This document shows positions 1-8,861 of a stretch of 64,000 bases of DNA, in pieces; the stretch's first letter is position 1; each line of letters begins with the position of its first letter. The stretch lies in contig NZ_CP044285.1 of the NCBI RefSeq assembly GCF_008728635.1, positions 3,038,001-3,102,000 of the forward strand. Direction: 5' to 3'. The translations under genes and the position numbers were made by a program. The DNA is from Hymenobacter baengnokdamensis. Lineage in GTDB: Bacteria > Bacteroidota > Bacteroidia > Cytophagales > Hymenobacteraceae. The notes beneath the pieces were generated by a model. It searched no databases, was not told the DNA's origin, and saw only the letters and a list, made by a program, of their open reading frames with translations.

Positions 1-522
1 TGCGCCCGCCAGCGGCGTCCCAAACACCGAGGCAAAGCCGGCGCTCATCCCCGCGATAAGCAGGAGCCGGCGCTCGTGCCGGGGCAGCCAGCGGGCCAGC
101 TGGTCGGCCAGCGCGGCCCCCATCTGCACGGCGGTGCCCTCGCGCCCGGCCGAGCCGCCCAGCAGGTGCGTGAGCAGCGTACCGCCCAGCACCAGCGGCA
201 CCAGGCGCAGGGGCAGGGTTTCGCCGGGCGCATGAATCTCGTCGAGAATGAGGTTATTGCCCCGCACCACGCGATTGCCAAAATAATGGTAGCACAGCCC
301 CACCACGAGGCCGCCCACAGGCAATAGCGCCAGCGCCCAGGCGTGGGCGGCGCGCCAGGCGGTTACCCACTCGAGGCTCGCCAAAAAGCCGGCCGAGGCA
401 GTGCCAGCCAGCGCCCCAACCAAGGCTGCCAGCAGCAGCCAGCGCAAAGTAAACCAGGCCGTATCGATGGCAGAAGCAGACCCAAAGGAACGGAGTGCGC
501 GAAAGAAAGAAGGTGTAACCAC
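1..522 (-). CDS. ClC-family chloride channel/antiporter, partial
   Basis: The minus-strand frame stays open to the window edge, so the C-terminal part is missing. It translates to a membrane protein containing GGSAGREGTAVQMG, which matches the GREGP-type anion-binding signature of the ClC family, followed by GMSAGFASVFGTPLAGA, the usual next helix. ClC proteins move Cl- (often in exchange for H+) across the inner membrane. No ATG lies in the 5' part; the GTG at 522 is the simplest start, with an in-frame TTG a few codons upstream as alternative. It is divergent from the SPFH gene. The family call is solid; transport mode cannot be judged from this fragment. Confidence 0.82.
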   Translation of the reverse strand, partial: MVTPSFFRALRSFGSASAIDTAWFTLRWLLLAALVGALAGTASAGFLASLEWVTAWRAAHAWALALLPVGGLVVGLCYHYFGNRVVRGNNLILDEIHAPGETLPLRLVPLVLGGTLLTHLLGGSAGREGTAVQMGAALADQLARWLPRHERRLLLIAGMSAGFASVFGTPLAGA

Positions 523-754
523 GCCGCTAAGTAACGGATTGATCAAGCTGCTGCTGGCAGACTGCCTTCCGGCGGCGCGGCGCTGCCGGAGGGCAGCCTT
601 ACCAGAAAAGTGCGGCAAAGCGCGGTAAAAATAAGTCGGCAAGCTGCCTGTAATAACTGCTCTGCTCCGGCGATACACCGGCCAGCGGACTTCGGAAAAA
701 GCGCCTATCTTGCCGGCTGTTCAGCTTCTTTATCTCACTTTTTGCCTCTCACCC

Positions 755-1681
755 ATGAGCTTTTCGCTGGTGCTCCTCGGCTTGCTGCTACTGACTTTGT
801 TTCTGAGCTACGTCATTGTGCCGCAGGGCACGGTGGCCGTCGTCACGGTTTTCGGAAAATACCGACGCGTCATGATGCCGGGCCTGAACTTCAAGCTGCC
901 ATTTATTGAAACAGTTTTCAAGCGCATCTCTATCCAGAACCGCTCGCTGGAGCTGGAGTTTCAGGCCATTACCATCGACCAGGCTAACGTCAATTTTAAG
1001 GCCATGCTCGTGTACTCGGTGCTGAACCAGGCCGATGAAACCATTAAGAACGTGGCCTTTAAGTTTGTCGATGAGCGTAGTCTTATGCAGGCGCTCATCC
1101 GCACGGTAGAGGGCAGCATCCGGGCCTTTGTGGCCACGCAGCGCCAGGCGGCGGTGCTGAGCCTGCGCGGCGAAATTGTGCTGCACGTGAAAGACCAGCT
1201 CGATGAGACGCTCGAAAGCTGGGGCTATCATCTGATTGACCTGCAATTGAATGATATCGCCTTCGACGAGGAAATCATGCGGTCGATGGCTAAAGTAGTG
1301 GCGTCCAATAACCTCAAGGCTGCCGCCGAAAACGAAGGCCAGGCCTTGCTTATTACCAAAACAAAATCGGCCGAGGCCGAAGGCAATGCCATCAAGATAT
1401 CGGCCGAAGCTGAGAAAATAGCGGCCCAGCTACGTGGCCAGGGCGTGGCGCTGTTCCGCGAAGAAGTAACCAAGGGTATGGCCCACGCCGTGCAGGAGCT
1501 GGCCGAAAATAACCTCGACCCCTCGCTGGTGTATTTTTCGATGTGGACCGAGGCCATCAAGCACTTTGCCGAGCAGGGCAAAGGCAACGTCATCTTCCTC
1601 GACGGCTCCAACGAGGGCCTGGAAAAAAGCCTGCGCAATATGACCGCCCTCCAGCACCTCGACCGGCCGGCCACCCGCTAA
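755..1681 (+). CDS. SPFH/Band 7 domain membrane protein
   Basis: 308 residues. An N-terminal hydrophobic segment (about residues 4-22) is followed by VPQGTVAVVTVFGKYRRVMMPGLNF, the typical opening of an SPFH (stomatin/prohibitin/flotillin/HflK) domain. The second half is an Ala/Glu-rich coiled coil (residues about 190-240). Such proteins form oligomers on the inner membrane and organise proteases or lipid domains. I chose the ATG at 755 because an upstream in-frame start at 710 adds 15 residues unlike the family. No NfeD or protease partner is adjacent, so the client is unknown. Confidence 0.85.
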   Translation: MSFSLVLLGLLLLTLFLSYVIVPQGTVAVVTVFGKYRRVMMPGLNFKLPFIETVFKRISIQNRSLELEFQAITIDQANVNFKAMLVYSVLNQADETIKNVAFKFVDERSLMQALIRTVEGSIRAFVATQRQAAVLSLRGEIVLHVKDQLDETLESWGYHLIDLQLNDIAFDEEIMRSMAKVVASNNLKAAAENEGQALLITKTKSAEAEGNAIKISAEAEKIAAQLRGQGVALFREEVTKGMAHAVQELAENNLDPSLVYFSMWTEAIKHFAEQGKGNVIFLDGSNEGLEKSLRNMTALQHLDRPATR

Positions 1682-1717
1682 GGAGCAGGTAAAGGAACTA
1701 CTAACAGGTTCTTTAAT

Positions 1718-2545
1718 ATGGTAAAAATACTATATTCACTGTGCCTGCTGCTGCCGCTGGGCAGCCGGGCTCAGCAGCTGGCTGCGGATAGTATCGCGCC
1801 CGACCCTCCGGCCTTGCGGCGGGTAAGCTCAAGCACGAGCCAGGAGGGAGAATGCCAGGAGGTGCTGCAGTGCGACAGCCTGAAAGGAGTGGTGCGGGTT
1901 TACTATGCTTCGGGCCGGCTGAAGTCTTATACGCCGTTTATTAGCCAGCAGCCTACTCGAAGATGGGGGGTAGCTACCAGCTGGTACGAAAGCGGACAGC
2001 TTCAGTCGAGGGAGGATTTTATAAACGGGCAACCGCATAGCCTGCTTGTGTACTACCCCAATGGCACGCTTAAGCGCCAGACAACTTATGCCAATAACCA
2101 GGAGATGCTGGGCTACTGCTACGGGCCAGCCGGCCAGCCGCTACCCTACACTCCTTATGAGCAGCCGCCCCTGTACCCAGGGGGCGAGGTAATGCTGAAA
2201 AGCGACCTGGCGCATCAGCTGCGGCTCTCGTATATGCAGCGGGAGCTGATAGCCGCATCACCTACGGCTCAGTATGTTGAGGTGTATTTCGAGGTGGCCA
2301 AAGATGGCAGCGTGCGGTCTCCCGTAGTATCGGCCCTGTATCCGGCACTGGTAACGGCGCTGGGGGGCAGCGTGCGGGCTTCCGAGCTGCTATCGACCCA
2401 GCTGCCGGTAATTTCGGCAGCGCTGGTGCAGGCGTTCCAGCAGCTGCCCCGGCGCTTTTTGCCGGGCCAGCGCGACGGCGAAGTGGCCGCTTTCGCCTGC
2501 CGGATGTCGGTAGATTTGTTGGCAACCGGCAGACACATGCGGTAA
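1718..2545 (+). CDS. secreted protein with MORN-like repeats and TonB-C-like tail
   Basis: 275 residues with a signal peptide ending near SRAQ. Residues about 60-135 contain repeats of the form YYASGRLKSY, WYESGQLQSR and YYPNGTLKRQ, which resemble the MORN/YwqK-type repeat common in Bacteroidota. The C-terminal half has YVEVYFEVAKDGSVRSPVVS, which resembles the TonB C-terminal domain strand pattern found in many envelope proteins of this phylum. It starts 36 bases after the SPFH gene on the same strand. Function is unknown; a periplasmic or outer-membrane-associated role is inferred. Confidence 0.6.
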   Translation: MVKILYSLCLLLPLGSRAQQLAADSIAPDPPALRRVSSSTSQEGECQEVLQCDSLKGVVRVYYASGRLKSYTPFISQQPTRRWGVATSWYESGQLQSREDFINGQPHSLLVYYPNGTLKRQTTYANNQEMLGYCYGPAGQPLPYTPYEQPPLYPGGEVMLKSDLAHQLRLSYMQRELIAASPTAQYVEVYFEVAKDGSVRSPVVSALYPALVTALGGSVRASELLSTQLPVISAALVQAFQQLPRRFLPGQRDGEVAAFACRMSVDLLATGRHMR

Positions 2546-2622
2546 AATGCTCTTTAACAATGGGAAGAGCCAGCGAGCTTCATTTATGAAGTATTGATGG
2601 ATAAGCGAAACAGTAAGCGTAG

Positions 2623-2630
2623 TATCTTTG
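2623..2630 (+). promoter_or_regulatory. candidate -7 element TATCTTTG
   Basis: Matches the Bacteroidota -7 consensus TAnnTTTG. It lies in the 286-base gap before the OmpA-like gene, about 200 bases from its ATG, which would give a long leader. I saw no clear TTTG at -33 with the usual spacing. The rest of the gap 2546-2831 shows no ORF. Confidence 0.35.
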
Positions 2631-2831
2631 TGCCGATACGTTAGGTCGGGGTAGTAGTAGAATTGAGGTAGTTCAGGAGAAGATAAGGCTTCAATTCAGC
2701 CAAAATATCTTCTCTCGCGTAAAGCCCAAGTCTAAGCACGACCTCAGTTCGTTGCACTATTGTTTCTCAATGCTTTTACACTCTTTCCCTGCTGGTTTTG
2801 CCCTTAACCAGCGCTTTTCTTTCATTTTATC

Positions 2832-4487
2832 ATGAAGCACCTCTTATTCAAAACCGCGATGCTAAGTGCGGCCGGCCTGCTGGCCGCCGCGCCGCGCAGC
2901 CAGGCACAAACCGCCGACCAGAAATGGGGCGTGAGCGGCTATGTGTCGGCCCTGCAATACCACGGCGACCTGGGCGAAAATTACTGGGACACTCGCAGCC
3001 TGACCTATGGCGGCGGTCTCACCCTGAGCCACTACCTGAGCAAGGGCATCGACATCAACCTGTCGGGCAATCAGGCTACGCTGCGCTATCCGGCCGACCC
3101 GAGCGGGGGCGGCACGTTTACATCTCCCTACGGGGTGAACGCCAACGCCCGCCGCTTCTACGCCAATGTGACCTCGCTGGGCATCGGCTTCAAATTCAAG
3201 CTCAATAATGGCTGGGCGTTGAAAGAAGACGCTTTCATTCAGCCTTATCTCTTGCTGCAGCCGGGCTTATCGATTATTTATACTGACCGCTATGCGGGGT
3301 ATTCGACCGTAGCCAGCCACTTGAGCTATGGCTCGTTTGATGCGCAGGCTGCGGCAGGCTTAACCTTCCGCCTCACCCCAGGCTTCAGCCTGTTTGCCCA
3401 GGCCGGCCAGCATATGTTGTTCAGCGGCGGTGATGATGCCGATGCCCGCCTGGACGGTGTTTCGAGCAATAGCGTTACCTGGCTCAACAAGTACGACCGC
3501 TACATGCAGTTTTCGGCGGGCCTGACCGCCAACTTTGGCAAAGCCAAGGATACGGACGGCGATGGCGTGCCCGACCGCAAGGACAAGTGCCCCGACACCC
3601 CCGCCGGCGTGAAGGTGGACGTCAACGGCTGCCCGGTTGATACCGACGGCGACGGCGTAGCCGACTACCAGGATAAGTGCCCCACCGTGAAAGGGCTGCC
3701 GGCCCTGCAGGGCTGCCCCGATGCTGACGGCGACGGCGTGGCCGACAACGACGACAAGTGCCCCAACACCCCGGCCGGCGTGCGCGTCGACGCCACGGGC
3801 TGCCCGCTCGATGCTGATGGCGATGGCGTACCCGACTACCTCGACAAGTGCCCCGGCACTCCCTCGGGCGTGAAAGTGGATGCCACTGGCTGCCCGCTCG
3901 ACCGCGACGGCGACGGCGTACCCGACTACCAGGACCGCTGCCCCGACCGCGCCGGCCCCGCCTCCAACAAAGGCTGCCCCGAGATTAAGGCCGAGGCCAA
4001 GAAAATCCTCAACGAGGCCACCAAGTACATCCAGTTCGACTTCGACAAGGCTACCCTGAAGCCGTCCTCGTATCCGAAGCTCGAGCAGATGGTGCAAATC
4101 ATGAACGACTATCCGGATTATAGCCTCAGCATTGCCGGCCACACCGACAGCAAGGGCGATGATGCCTACAACCTGCGCCTGAGCTACGAGCGCGCCGCCT
4201 CAGCCCGCGCTTACATGCTGAGCAAAGGCATTCCGGCCGCCCGCATCGAGAGCCGGGGCTATGGTGAAACCAAGCCCATTGCCGACAACAAGACGGCCGC
4301 CGGCCAGGCCCTGAACCGCCGGGTGGACTTCGACCCCTTCCTGACCGGCGAGGCAAATGCGGCCGAAGTGAAGTACGGCCCGGCCCCGGCCGAGCCCACG
4401 GAGGCCGAGGTGAAAAAGGCGGCCACCAAAAAGGCTCCGGCCCGCAAAGCCCCCGCCCATAAGGCCCCGGTGAAGCGCAAGAAGTAA
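2832..4487 (+). CDS. OmpA family outer membrane protein with TSP3 repeats
   Basis: 551 residues: a signal peptide ending near SQAQ; an N-terminal beta-barrel-like region (about 30-235); five thrombospondin type 3 calcium-binding repeats (about 240-385) of the form DxDGDGVxDxxDxCP; an OmpA C-terminal peptidoglycan-binding domain (about 395-500) with FDFDKATLKP, AGHTDSKGDD and NRRVDF; and a Lys/Ala/Pro-rich tail. Proteins of this type tether the outer membrane to peptidoglycan. The repeats are also near-identical at DNA level, so this stretch is prone to recombination. A strong terminator follows, suggesting a monocistronic unit. Confidence 0.92.
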   Translation: MKHLLFKTAMLSAAGLLAAAPRSQAQTADQKWGVSGYVSALQYHGDLGENYWDTRSLTYGGGLTLSHYLSKGIDINLSGNQATLRYPADPSGGGTFTSPYGVNANARRFYANVTSLGIGFKFKLNNGWALKEDAFIQPYLLLQPGLSIIYTDRYAGYSTVASHLSYGSFDAQAAAGLTFRLTPGFSLFAQAGQHMLFSGGDDADARLDGVSSNSVTWLNKYDRYMQFSAGLTANFGKAKDTDGDGVPDRKDKCPDTPAGVKVDVNGCPVDTDGDGVADYQDKCPTVKGLPALQGCPDADGDGVADNDDKCPNTPAGVRVDATGCPLDADGDGVPDYLDKCPGTPSGVKVDATGCPLDRDGDGVPDYQDRCPDRAGPASNKGCPEIKAEAKKILNEATKYIQFDFDKATLKPSSYPKLEQMVQIMNDYPDYSLSIAGHTDSKGDDAYNLRLSYERAASARAYMLSKGIPAARIESRGYGETKPIADNKTAAGQALNRRVDFDPFLTGEANAAEVKYGPAPAEPTEAEVKKAATKKAPARKAPAHKAPVKRKK

Positions 4488-4518
4488 GCGCCCACCCGCC
4501 GCCCGTGCGGCTACCCTG

Positions 4519-4555
4519 AAAAGCAGCCTGCTCACCCTGAGCGGGCTGCTTTTTT
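4519..4555 (+). terminator. intrinsic terminator
   Basis: Arms AGCAGCCtGCTC and GAGCgGGCTGCT with a short loop, then six T. It closes the OmpA-like gene. Confidence 0.85.
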
Positions 4556-4678
4556 GTGGGGCTTTGTGAAGCTGAAAGCATACGATAAGCAGAACCGCAA
4601 AACGATGGCGCACCGAATCGGCTTTAACTTGCAGGCCGGTTGCGACGGAAGCTGTCGCGCCCCGCCAAACCTGCTTCT

Positions 4679-6142
4679 ATGGACGACGCCCTCCTTGCCA
4701 GCTACCAGCCCGTTATCGGGCTCGAAGTACACGCTCAGCTGCTGACACACAGTAAAATGTATTCTTCCGACGAGAATGAGTACGGCTCGCTGCCCAATAC
4801 CAACCTCTCGGTCATTACTCTCGGCCATCCTGGCACGCTGCCCCGCGTAAACCGCACGGCTGTGGATTTTGCGCTTAAGATGGGCCTGGCTACCAACTGC
4901 CAGATAACCCGCGAGAACCTGTTTGCGCGCAAAAACTACTTTTATCCCGACCTGCCTAAAGGCTACCAGATTACCCAGGACAAAACCCCGATTTGCCACG
5001 GTGGCCACGTCGATATCCGCCTGGCTGATGGGAGCACGCGGCGCATCGGCATCACGCGCATTCACATGGAGGAAGACGCGGGCAAAAGCCTGCACCTGGC
5101 CGGCGAAACTGAAACCCTGGTAGACCTGAACCGCGCCGGAGTGCCGTTGATTGAAATTGTGTCGGAACCCGATATTCGAACCGAGGAAGAAGCTTACGCC
5201 TACCTGACCGAAATCAAGAAGCTGGTGCAGTACCTGGGCATCTGCGACGGCAATATGGAAGAAGGTTCGCTGCGCTGCGATGCCAACGTGAGCGTGATGA
5301 AAAAAGGGGCCGCCGAATACGGTACCAAGGTGGAAGTCAAGAATATGAACTCCTTCCGCAACGTGCAGCGCGCCATTGAGCACGAAGTGCGCCGGCAGAT
5401 TGAGATTCTGGAGAATGGCAGTGAGGTAGATTCCGAAACGCGGGGCTTTGATGCGGCCAGCGGCACCACCAGCGGCCAGCGCTCGAAGGAAACCCTGAAC
5501 GACTACCGCTACTTCCCGGAGCCCGATTTGCCCCCGCTTATCGTGGACGATGCCTGGCTGCACCGGGTGCAGGCCGAGCTGCCGGCCCTGCCCCAGCAGC
5601 TCTACGCCCGCTTTACCGGCGAGCTGGGCCTGAGCGACTACGATGCCAACGTGCTCATCGACCAGAAAGAAGTAGCGCAGTACTTCGACGACCTGGCCCG
5701 CCTGCTGCCCCCCGCCAGTGCCAAAGCCGCCGCCAACTGGATAATGGGCCCCGTAAAGTCGTACCTCAATGAGCGGGCCCTCGAAATAGCCGATTTTCCC
5801 ATGGACCCCGGCCAGCTGGCCGGCATCATCGAGCTGATTGAAGCCGGCAAGCTTAACTACTCGGTAGCCAGCAAGCAGCTGTTTCCCTACCTGCTTGACC
5901 ACCCGCAGGCTAACGCCACCGGTGCGGCCGAAGAGTTGGGCCTGCTCACCAAAGCCGAGGCCGGCGAGCTGGAGGCGCTGGTGCAGCAGGTGCTGGCTGC
6001 CAACCCAGTCAAGGTAGCCGAGTACCGGGCCGGTAAAAAGTCGCTCACCGGCATGTTTATGGGTGAGCTTATGAAGCTCACCGGTGGCAAGGCCGACCCT
6101 AAGCTGGCCAACCAGCTGCTGCGCCAGGGCCTCGACGGCTAA
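4679..6142 (+). CDS. gatB: aspartyl/glutamyl-tRNA amidotransferase subunit B
   Basis: 487 residues. The N-terminus carries YQPVIGLEVHAQLLT and the body carries DLNRAGVPLIEIVSEPD, EGSLRCDANVS and RYFPEPDLPPL, all hallmarks of GatB. The C-terminus is the YqeY/GatB tail domain. Within GatCAB the subunit binds misacylated Glu-tRNA(Gln)/Asp-tRNA(Asn) and performs kinase chemistry before transamidation. The ATG at 4679 fits the family; the upstream in-frame start at 4640 adds 13 unlikely residues. gatA and gatC are not in the window. Confidence 0.96.
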   Translation: MDDALLASYQPVIGLEVHAQLLTHSKMYSSDENEYGSLPNTNLSVITLGHPGTLPRVNRTAVDFALKMGLATNCQITRENLFARKNYFYPDLPKGYQITQDKTPICHGGHVDIRLADGSTRRIGITRIHMEEDAGKSLHLAGETETLVDLNRAGVPLIEIVSEPDIRTEEEAYAYLTEIKKLVQYLGICDGNMEEGSLRCDANVSVMKKGAAEYGTKVEVKNMNSFRNVQRAIEHEVRRQIEILENGSEVDSETRGFDAASGTTSGQRSKETLNDYRYFPEPDLPPLIVDDAWLHRVQAELPALPQQLYARFTGELGLSDYDANVLIDQKEVAQYFDDLARLLPPASAKAAANWIMGPVKSYLNERALEIADFPMDPGQLAGIIELIEAGKLNYSVASKQLFPYLLDHPQANATGAAEELGLLTKAEAGELEALVQQVLAANPVKVAEYRAGKKSLTGMFMGELMKLTGGKADPKLANQLLRQGLDG

Positions 6143-6182
6143 GCGGCAAACTCCGCTGTATCGGAACCAAGTACCCGTATTT

Positions 6183-6190
6183 TAGCTTTG
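6183..6190 (+). promoter_or_regulatory. candidate -7 element TAGCTTTG
   Basis: TAnnTTTG match 49 bases before the ATG of the TlpA-like gene; expected start of transcription near 6197. No convincing -33 TTTG. Confidence 0.45.
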
Positions 6191-6239
6191 TGCGGCAGTC
6201 GCAGGCAAAGTCCGGTGGCATTTCCCCTTTTCAAGTTCA

Positions 6240-7376
6240 ATGACTCGCTTTATGAAACCTACCCTCGTTGCTGTGGCATTGCTCGGCCTCGTAAATGCCT
6301 GCCAAAACGCCAGCGCCGCCGAGGGCTACCAGATTAATGGCCAGCTGCGTAACGTGCCGGCTGGCACCACGCTCCATCTCTCGGAGCTGACCAGCAGCCA
6401 GTTTGTGGAGCGTGGCACCGCTAAAACCGATGCCCAGGGAAGATTTACCTTCAAAGGCACGCTGCCCGTTACGGCGGCTGTTTACCAGCTCAAGCTCGAC
6501 GAGCCCAACCAGGTATTGCTGGTGCTCGACAATAAAACGCACCTCTCGCTGGCGGGCGATGCCAAAAGCCTGCCCGCTAGCTACTCGGTGAAAGGCTCAA
6601 AAGATTCGGAGATTATTCAGCAGCTGACGCGCACTATGAGCGCCAACAAGGATAAGCTGCAACGCATTGTGCAGCGCTACAATGCTGCCGGCCAGGCGGG
6701 TCGCACCGACTCGCTGCCCATTATCGAACAGCAGTATACTGTGTTGCAGCGCGCCACGGCCGCCCGGGCCAGGCGCGTAATCCGGCAAAATGCGGCCTCC
6801 GTGGCGGCGGGCTTTGCCACCCTTAGCTTCGTAAACCCCGATGAGGACTTTGCCTTTGCCGACTCTATCGCGGGCATTCAGCGCAAGGCCAATCCGGGCT
6901 CGCCTTTTACCCAGGCCCTGACCGAGCGCCTCGAGCCCATGCGGGCTACCGCCGTTGGCGCGACAGCCCCCGAAATCAATCTGGCGCAGCCCGATGGCAA
7001 GGCGCTTTCCCTTAAAAGCCTGCGCGGCAAGTACGTGCTCGTGGATTTCTGGGCCAGTTGGTGCGGCCCCTGCCGCCAGGAAAACCCGAACGTAGTGAAA
7101 GCCTACAACGAGTACAAGGATAAAGGCCAGGGCTTCACGGTATTCAGCGTGTCGCTCGACGATGACAAAGACCGTTGGACCAAAGCCATTGCGGCCGACG
7201 GCCTCGTGTGGCCCAACCACGTATCGGACCTCAAGAAGTGGAACAATGCGGCGGCGGCAGCCTATGGCGTGCAGGCTATTCCGCAGTCGTTTCTGCTCGA
7301 CCCGCAGGGTAAAATCATCGCTAAAAACCTGCGGGGGCAGGCCCTGGAAGCCAAGCTGGCGGAAGTGCTGAAGTAA
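6240..7376 (+). CDS. TlpA/ResA-like thioredoxin-fold lipoprotein with DUF4369-type N-domain
   Basis: 378 residues. The N-terminus has a lipobox-like LVNAC, so it is probably an envelope lipoprotein. Residues about 25-110 resemble the DUF4369 beta domain found before thioredoxin folds in Bacteroidota (YQINGQL, GTTLHLSEL). The C-terminal TlpA/AhpC-TSA domain has VDFWASWCGPCRQENP with catalytic Cys275 and Cys278, and the cis-Pro region IPQSFLLDPQG. It likely reduces disulfides in the periplasm. A candidate promoter lies upstream and a strong terminator downstream. Confidence 0.9.
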   Translation: MTRFMKPTLVAVALLGLVNACQNASAAEGYQINGQLRNVPAGTTLHLSELTSSQFVERGTAKTDAQGRFTFKGTLPVTAAVYQLKLDEPNQVLLVLDNKTHLSLAGDAKSLPASYSVKGSKDSEIIQQLTRTMSANKDKLQRIVQRYNAAGQAGRTDSLPIIEQQYTVLQRATAARARRVIRQNAASVAAGFATLSFVNPDEDFAFADSIAGIQRKANPGSPFTQALTERLEPMRATAVGATAPEINLAQPDGKALSLKSLRGKYVLVDFWASWCGPCRQENPNVVKAYNEYKDKGQGFTVFSVSLDDDKDRWTKAIAADGLVWPNHVSDLKKWNNAAAAAYGVQAIPQSFLLDPQGKIIAKNLRGQALEAKLAEVLK

Positions 7377-7399
7377 GTATCGAGGACACCTAATAAAGC

Positions 7400-7431
7400 A
7401 AAAAGGCTCATCTGTGGAGATGAGCCTTTTT
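7400..7431 (+). terminator. intrinsic terminator, probably bidirectional
   Basis: Perfect arms AAAAAGGCTCATCT and AGATGAGCCTTTTT around GTGG. It lies between convergent genes (TlpA-like plus, psi-like minus). Confidence 0.92.
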
Positions 7432-7436
7432 AATTT

Positions 7437-7465
7437 TATATATTATAAATAGTATATATTATAAA
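7437..7465. repeat. AT-only tandem repeat
   Basis: Two copies of TATATATTATAAA in tandem at a 16-base period (7437-7449 and 7453-7465), followed by ACTTTATAAAGT, a 12-base palindrome. The block is almost pure AT in a GC-rich region. Confidence 0.7.
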
Positions 7466-7509
7466 ATATTACTTTATAAAGTAGTTTTAAGGTCTGTCAA
7501 AGAGCATGC

Positions 7510-8253
7510 TCAATTTAAAAACATGCGCTGCAAGCCGCCCCAGAGGCGCTTTTTAAGGCTGATATCGTACTCTATCATCTCTATTTCAGCGCCAGCCAGG
7601 TAGGAGAGGCCCACGGCCGGAAACTGTACCGGCTCGTAAATCTGGGTTGTGCGCACGGCTATGTCGAGCAGGTTTTTGCCGAAGGCCAGCACATGGGTAG
7701 CGGCAATTTCCTTGCGCAGGTTTTCCAGGGCTACCGGATAAACTCCCTCCACATTTACGAGCACCACGTCGGCCATCACCAGTTGAATGGCTTGCAGCAG
7801 TTTGTTAAGAAACACGTTGCGCGGAAGCTTGACGAACTGCTCGGCCGGTAGTCGTACCAGCACTACTACGCCCTGCGCATTGCTGCCCAGGGTTGAGAAA
7901 GTGGTAAGCAGGTAAGGCGCCACGGGCGCCGCAGCTATTGGCAATGGCCCAGGCCTATCGGCAGCCGGGGCGCTGGCAGCCGCCGGCGGAGTAGGCTGCC
8001 TGGGCGGCGCTGGCGCCGGCGCAGTAGCCAACGAGGGCAGCTTGCTGGCCGGCGGAGTGGCCGCAATGGCTGGTGTAACCTGCTTGGCAACTGCTGGAGT
8101 TGCTGCCGCTGGCAGCGACGTAGCGGCCGGCTGAGCAGGTGCGGGCGCTTGAGATGCCGCCCGCTCGTGGGTCTCCCGCGGCACGTAGAGCGTTACGCCG
8201 GTATAAAAGTTTTGCAGGAAGGCCAGGGTGCCGCTTTGTTCATCCTCAGTCAT
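7510..8253 (-). CDS. uncharacterised protein, possible DNA polymerase III psi (HolD)-like
   Basis: 247 residues in three parts: a short N-terminal motif LAFLQNFYTGVTLYVPRE (about 9-26), a Pro/Ala-rich linker (about 30-130), and a C-terminal alpha/beta domain ending KKRLWGGLQRMF. The layout recalls E. coli psi: an N-terminal chi-binding peptide, a central segment of the type LxxLLxAIxL followed by a strand and Glu, and a C-terminal ALWQQI-like helix. That comparison is by eye and from memory, so it is inference only. It starts 12 bases after the thioesterase stop and should be co-transcribed with it and pcm. The ATG at 8253 is the natural start. Confidence 0.4.
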   Translation of the reverse strand: MTEDEQSGTLAFLQNFYTGVTLYVPRETHERAASQAPAPAQPAATSLPAAATPAVAKQVTPAIAATPPASKLPSLATAPAPAPPRQPTPPAAASAPAADRPGPLPIAAAPVAPYLLTTFSTLGSNAQGVVVLVRLPAEQFVKLPRNVFLNKLLQAIQLVMADVVLVNVEGVYPVALENLRKEIAATHVLAFGKNLLDIAVRTTQIYEPVQFPAVGLSYLAGAEIEMIEYDISLKKRLWGGLQRMFLN

Positions 8254-8265
8254 ATAAAACGCTGG

Positions 8266-8784
8266 CTAAACGAGTTCGAACAGGGCTTTTAATTCTGCTG
8301 CCTCGCTGGGCTTGAGGCGGCCGGCCAGCACCAGGCGGAGCTGGCGGCGGCGCAGCGCTCCCTCATAAAGCGCGATTTCGTCGGCAGTAGTGGGCACCGC
8401 CTCCGGCACGTCGATGGGGCGGCCCGACTGGTCGACGGCCACGAAGGTGAAGAATGCCTCGTTGGTTTTCACCCGGGTGCCGCTGGGAATATCCTCGGCC
8501 CATACGTCGATGTGCACCTCCATGCTGGAAGCAAATGCGCGCGTCACCTGGGCTTGGAGGGTTACGACGTTGCCCAGCCGGATGGGGTCGCGAAACGATA
8601 CGTTGTCGACCGAGGCCGTTACGACAATCCGGTTGGAGTGCTTTTGGGCGGCGATAGCGGCGGCGATGTCCATCAGGTGCATCATGCGGCCGCCCATCAG
8701 GTTGTTGAGCGTATTGGTATCGTTGGGCAGCACCAATTCGGTCATAATGACAAACGAATCGGAGACGGGGCGTTGCTTGCGCAC
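8266..8784 (-). CDS. acyl-CoA thioesterase, hotdog fold
   Basis: 172 residues starting at GTG. The sequence SFVIMTELVLPNDTNTLNNLMGGRMMHLMD matches the N-terminal helix and active-site Asn/Asp region of the YciA/BFIT-type acyl-CoA hydrolases, followed by VVTASVDNVSFRDPIRLGN and VEVxV-like hotdog strands. It hydrolyses acyl-CoA to free acid and CoA in the cytoplasm; substrate chain length cannot be read. Middle gene of a minus-strand set with pcm and the psi-like gene. Confidence 0.9.
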   Translation of the reverse strand: MRKQRPVSDSFVIMTELVLPNDTNTLNNLMGGRMMHLMDIAAAIAAQKHSNRIVVTASVDNVSFRDPIRLGNVVTLQAQVTRAFASSMEVHIDVWAEDIPSGTRVKTNEAFFTFVAVDQSGRPIDVPEAVPTTADEIALYEGALRRRQLRLVLAGRLKPSEAAELKALFELV

Positions 8785-8861
8785 GGTGGTAAATGCTGAG
8801 ATGAAGAAAAGAGGCAGGGCCGCAAAGGTAAGGCCGGCCTACCTGCGTTGCCGGGGCCGGC

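Noticed and set aside
3550..3990. Regularly spaced similar DNA units suggestive of an array
   Set aside because: They are coding TSP3 calcium-binding repeats of the OmpA-like protein, not CRISPR repeats.
4532..5902. Long antisense open frame opposite gatB
   Set aside because: Same GC-bias artefact; GatB motifs on the plus strand are decisive.
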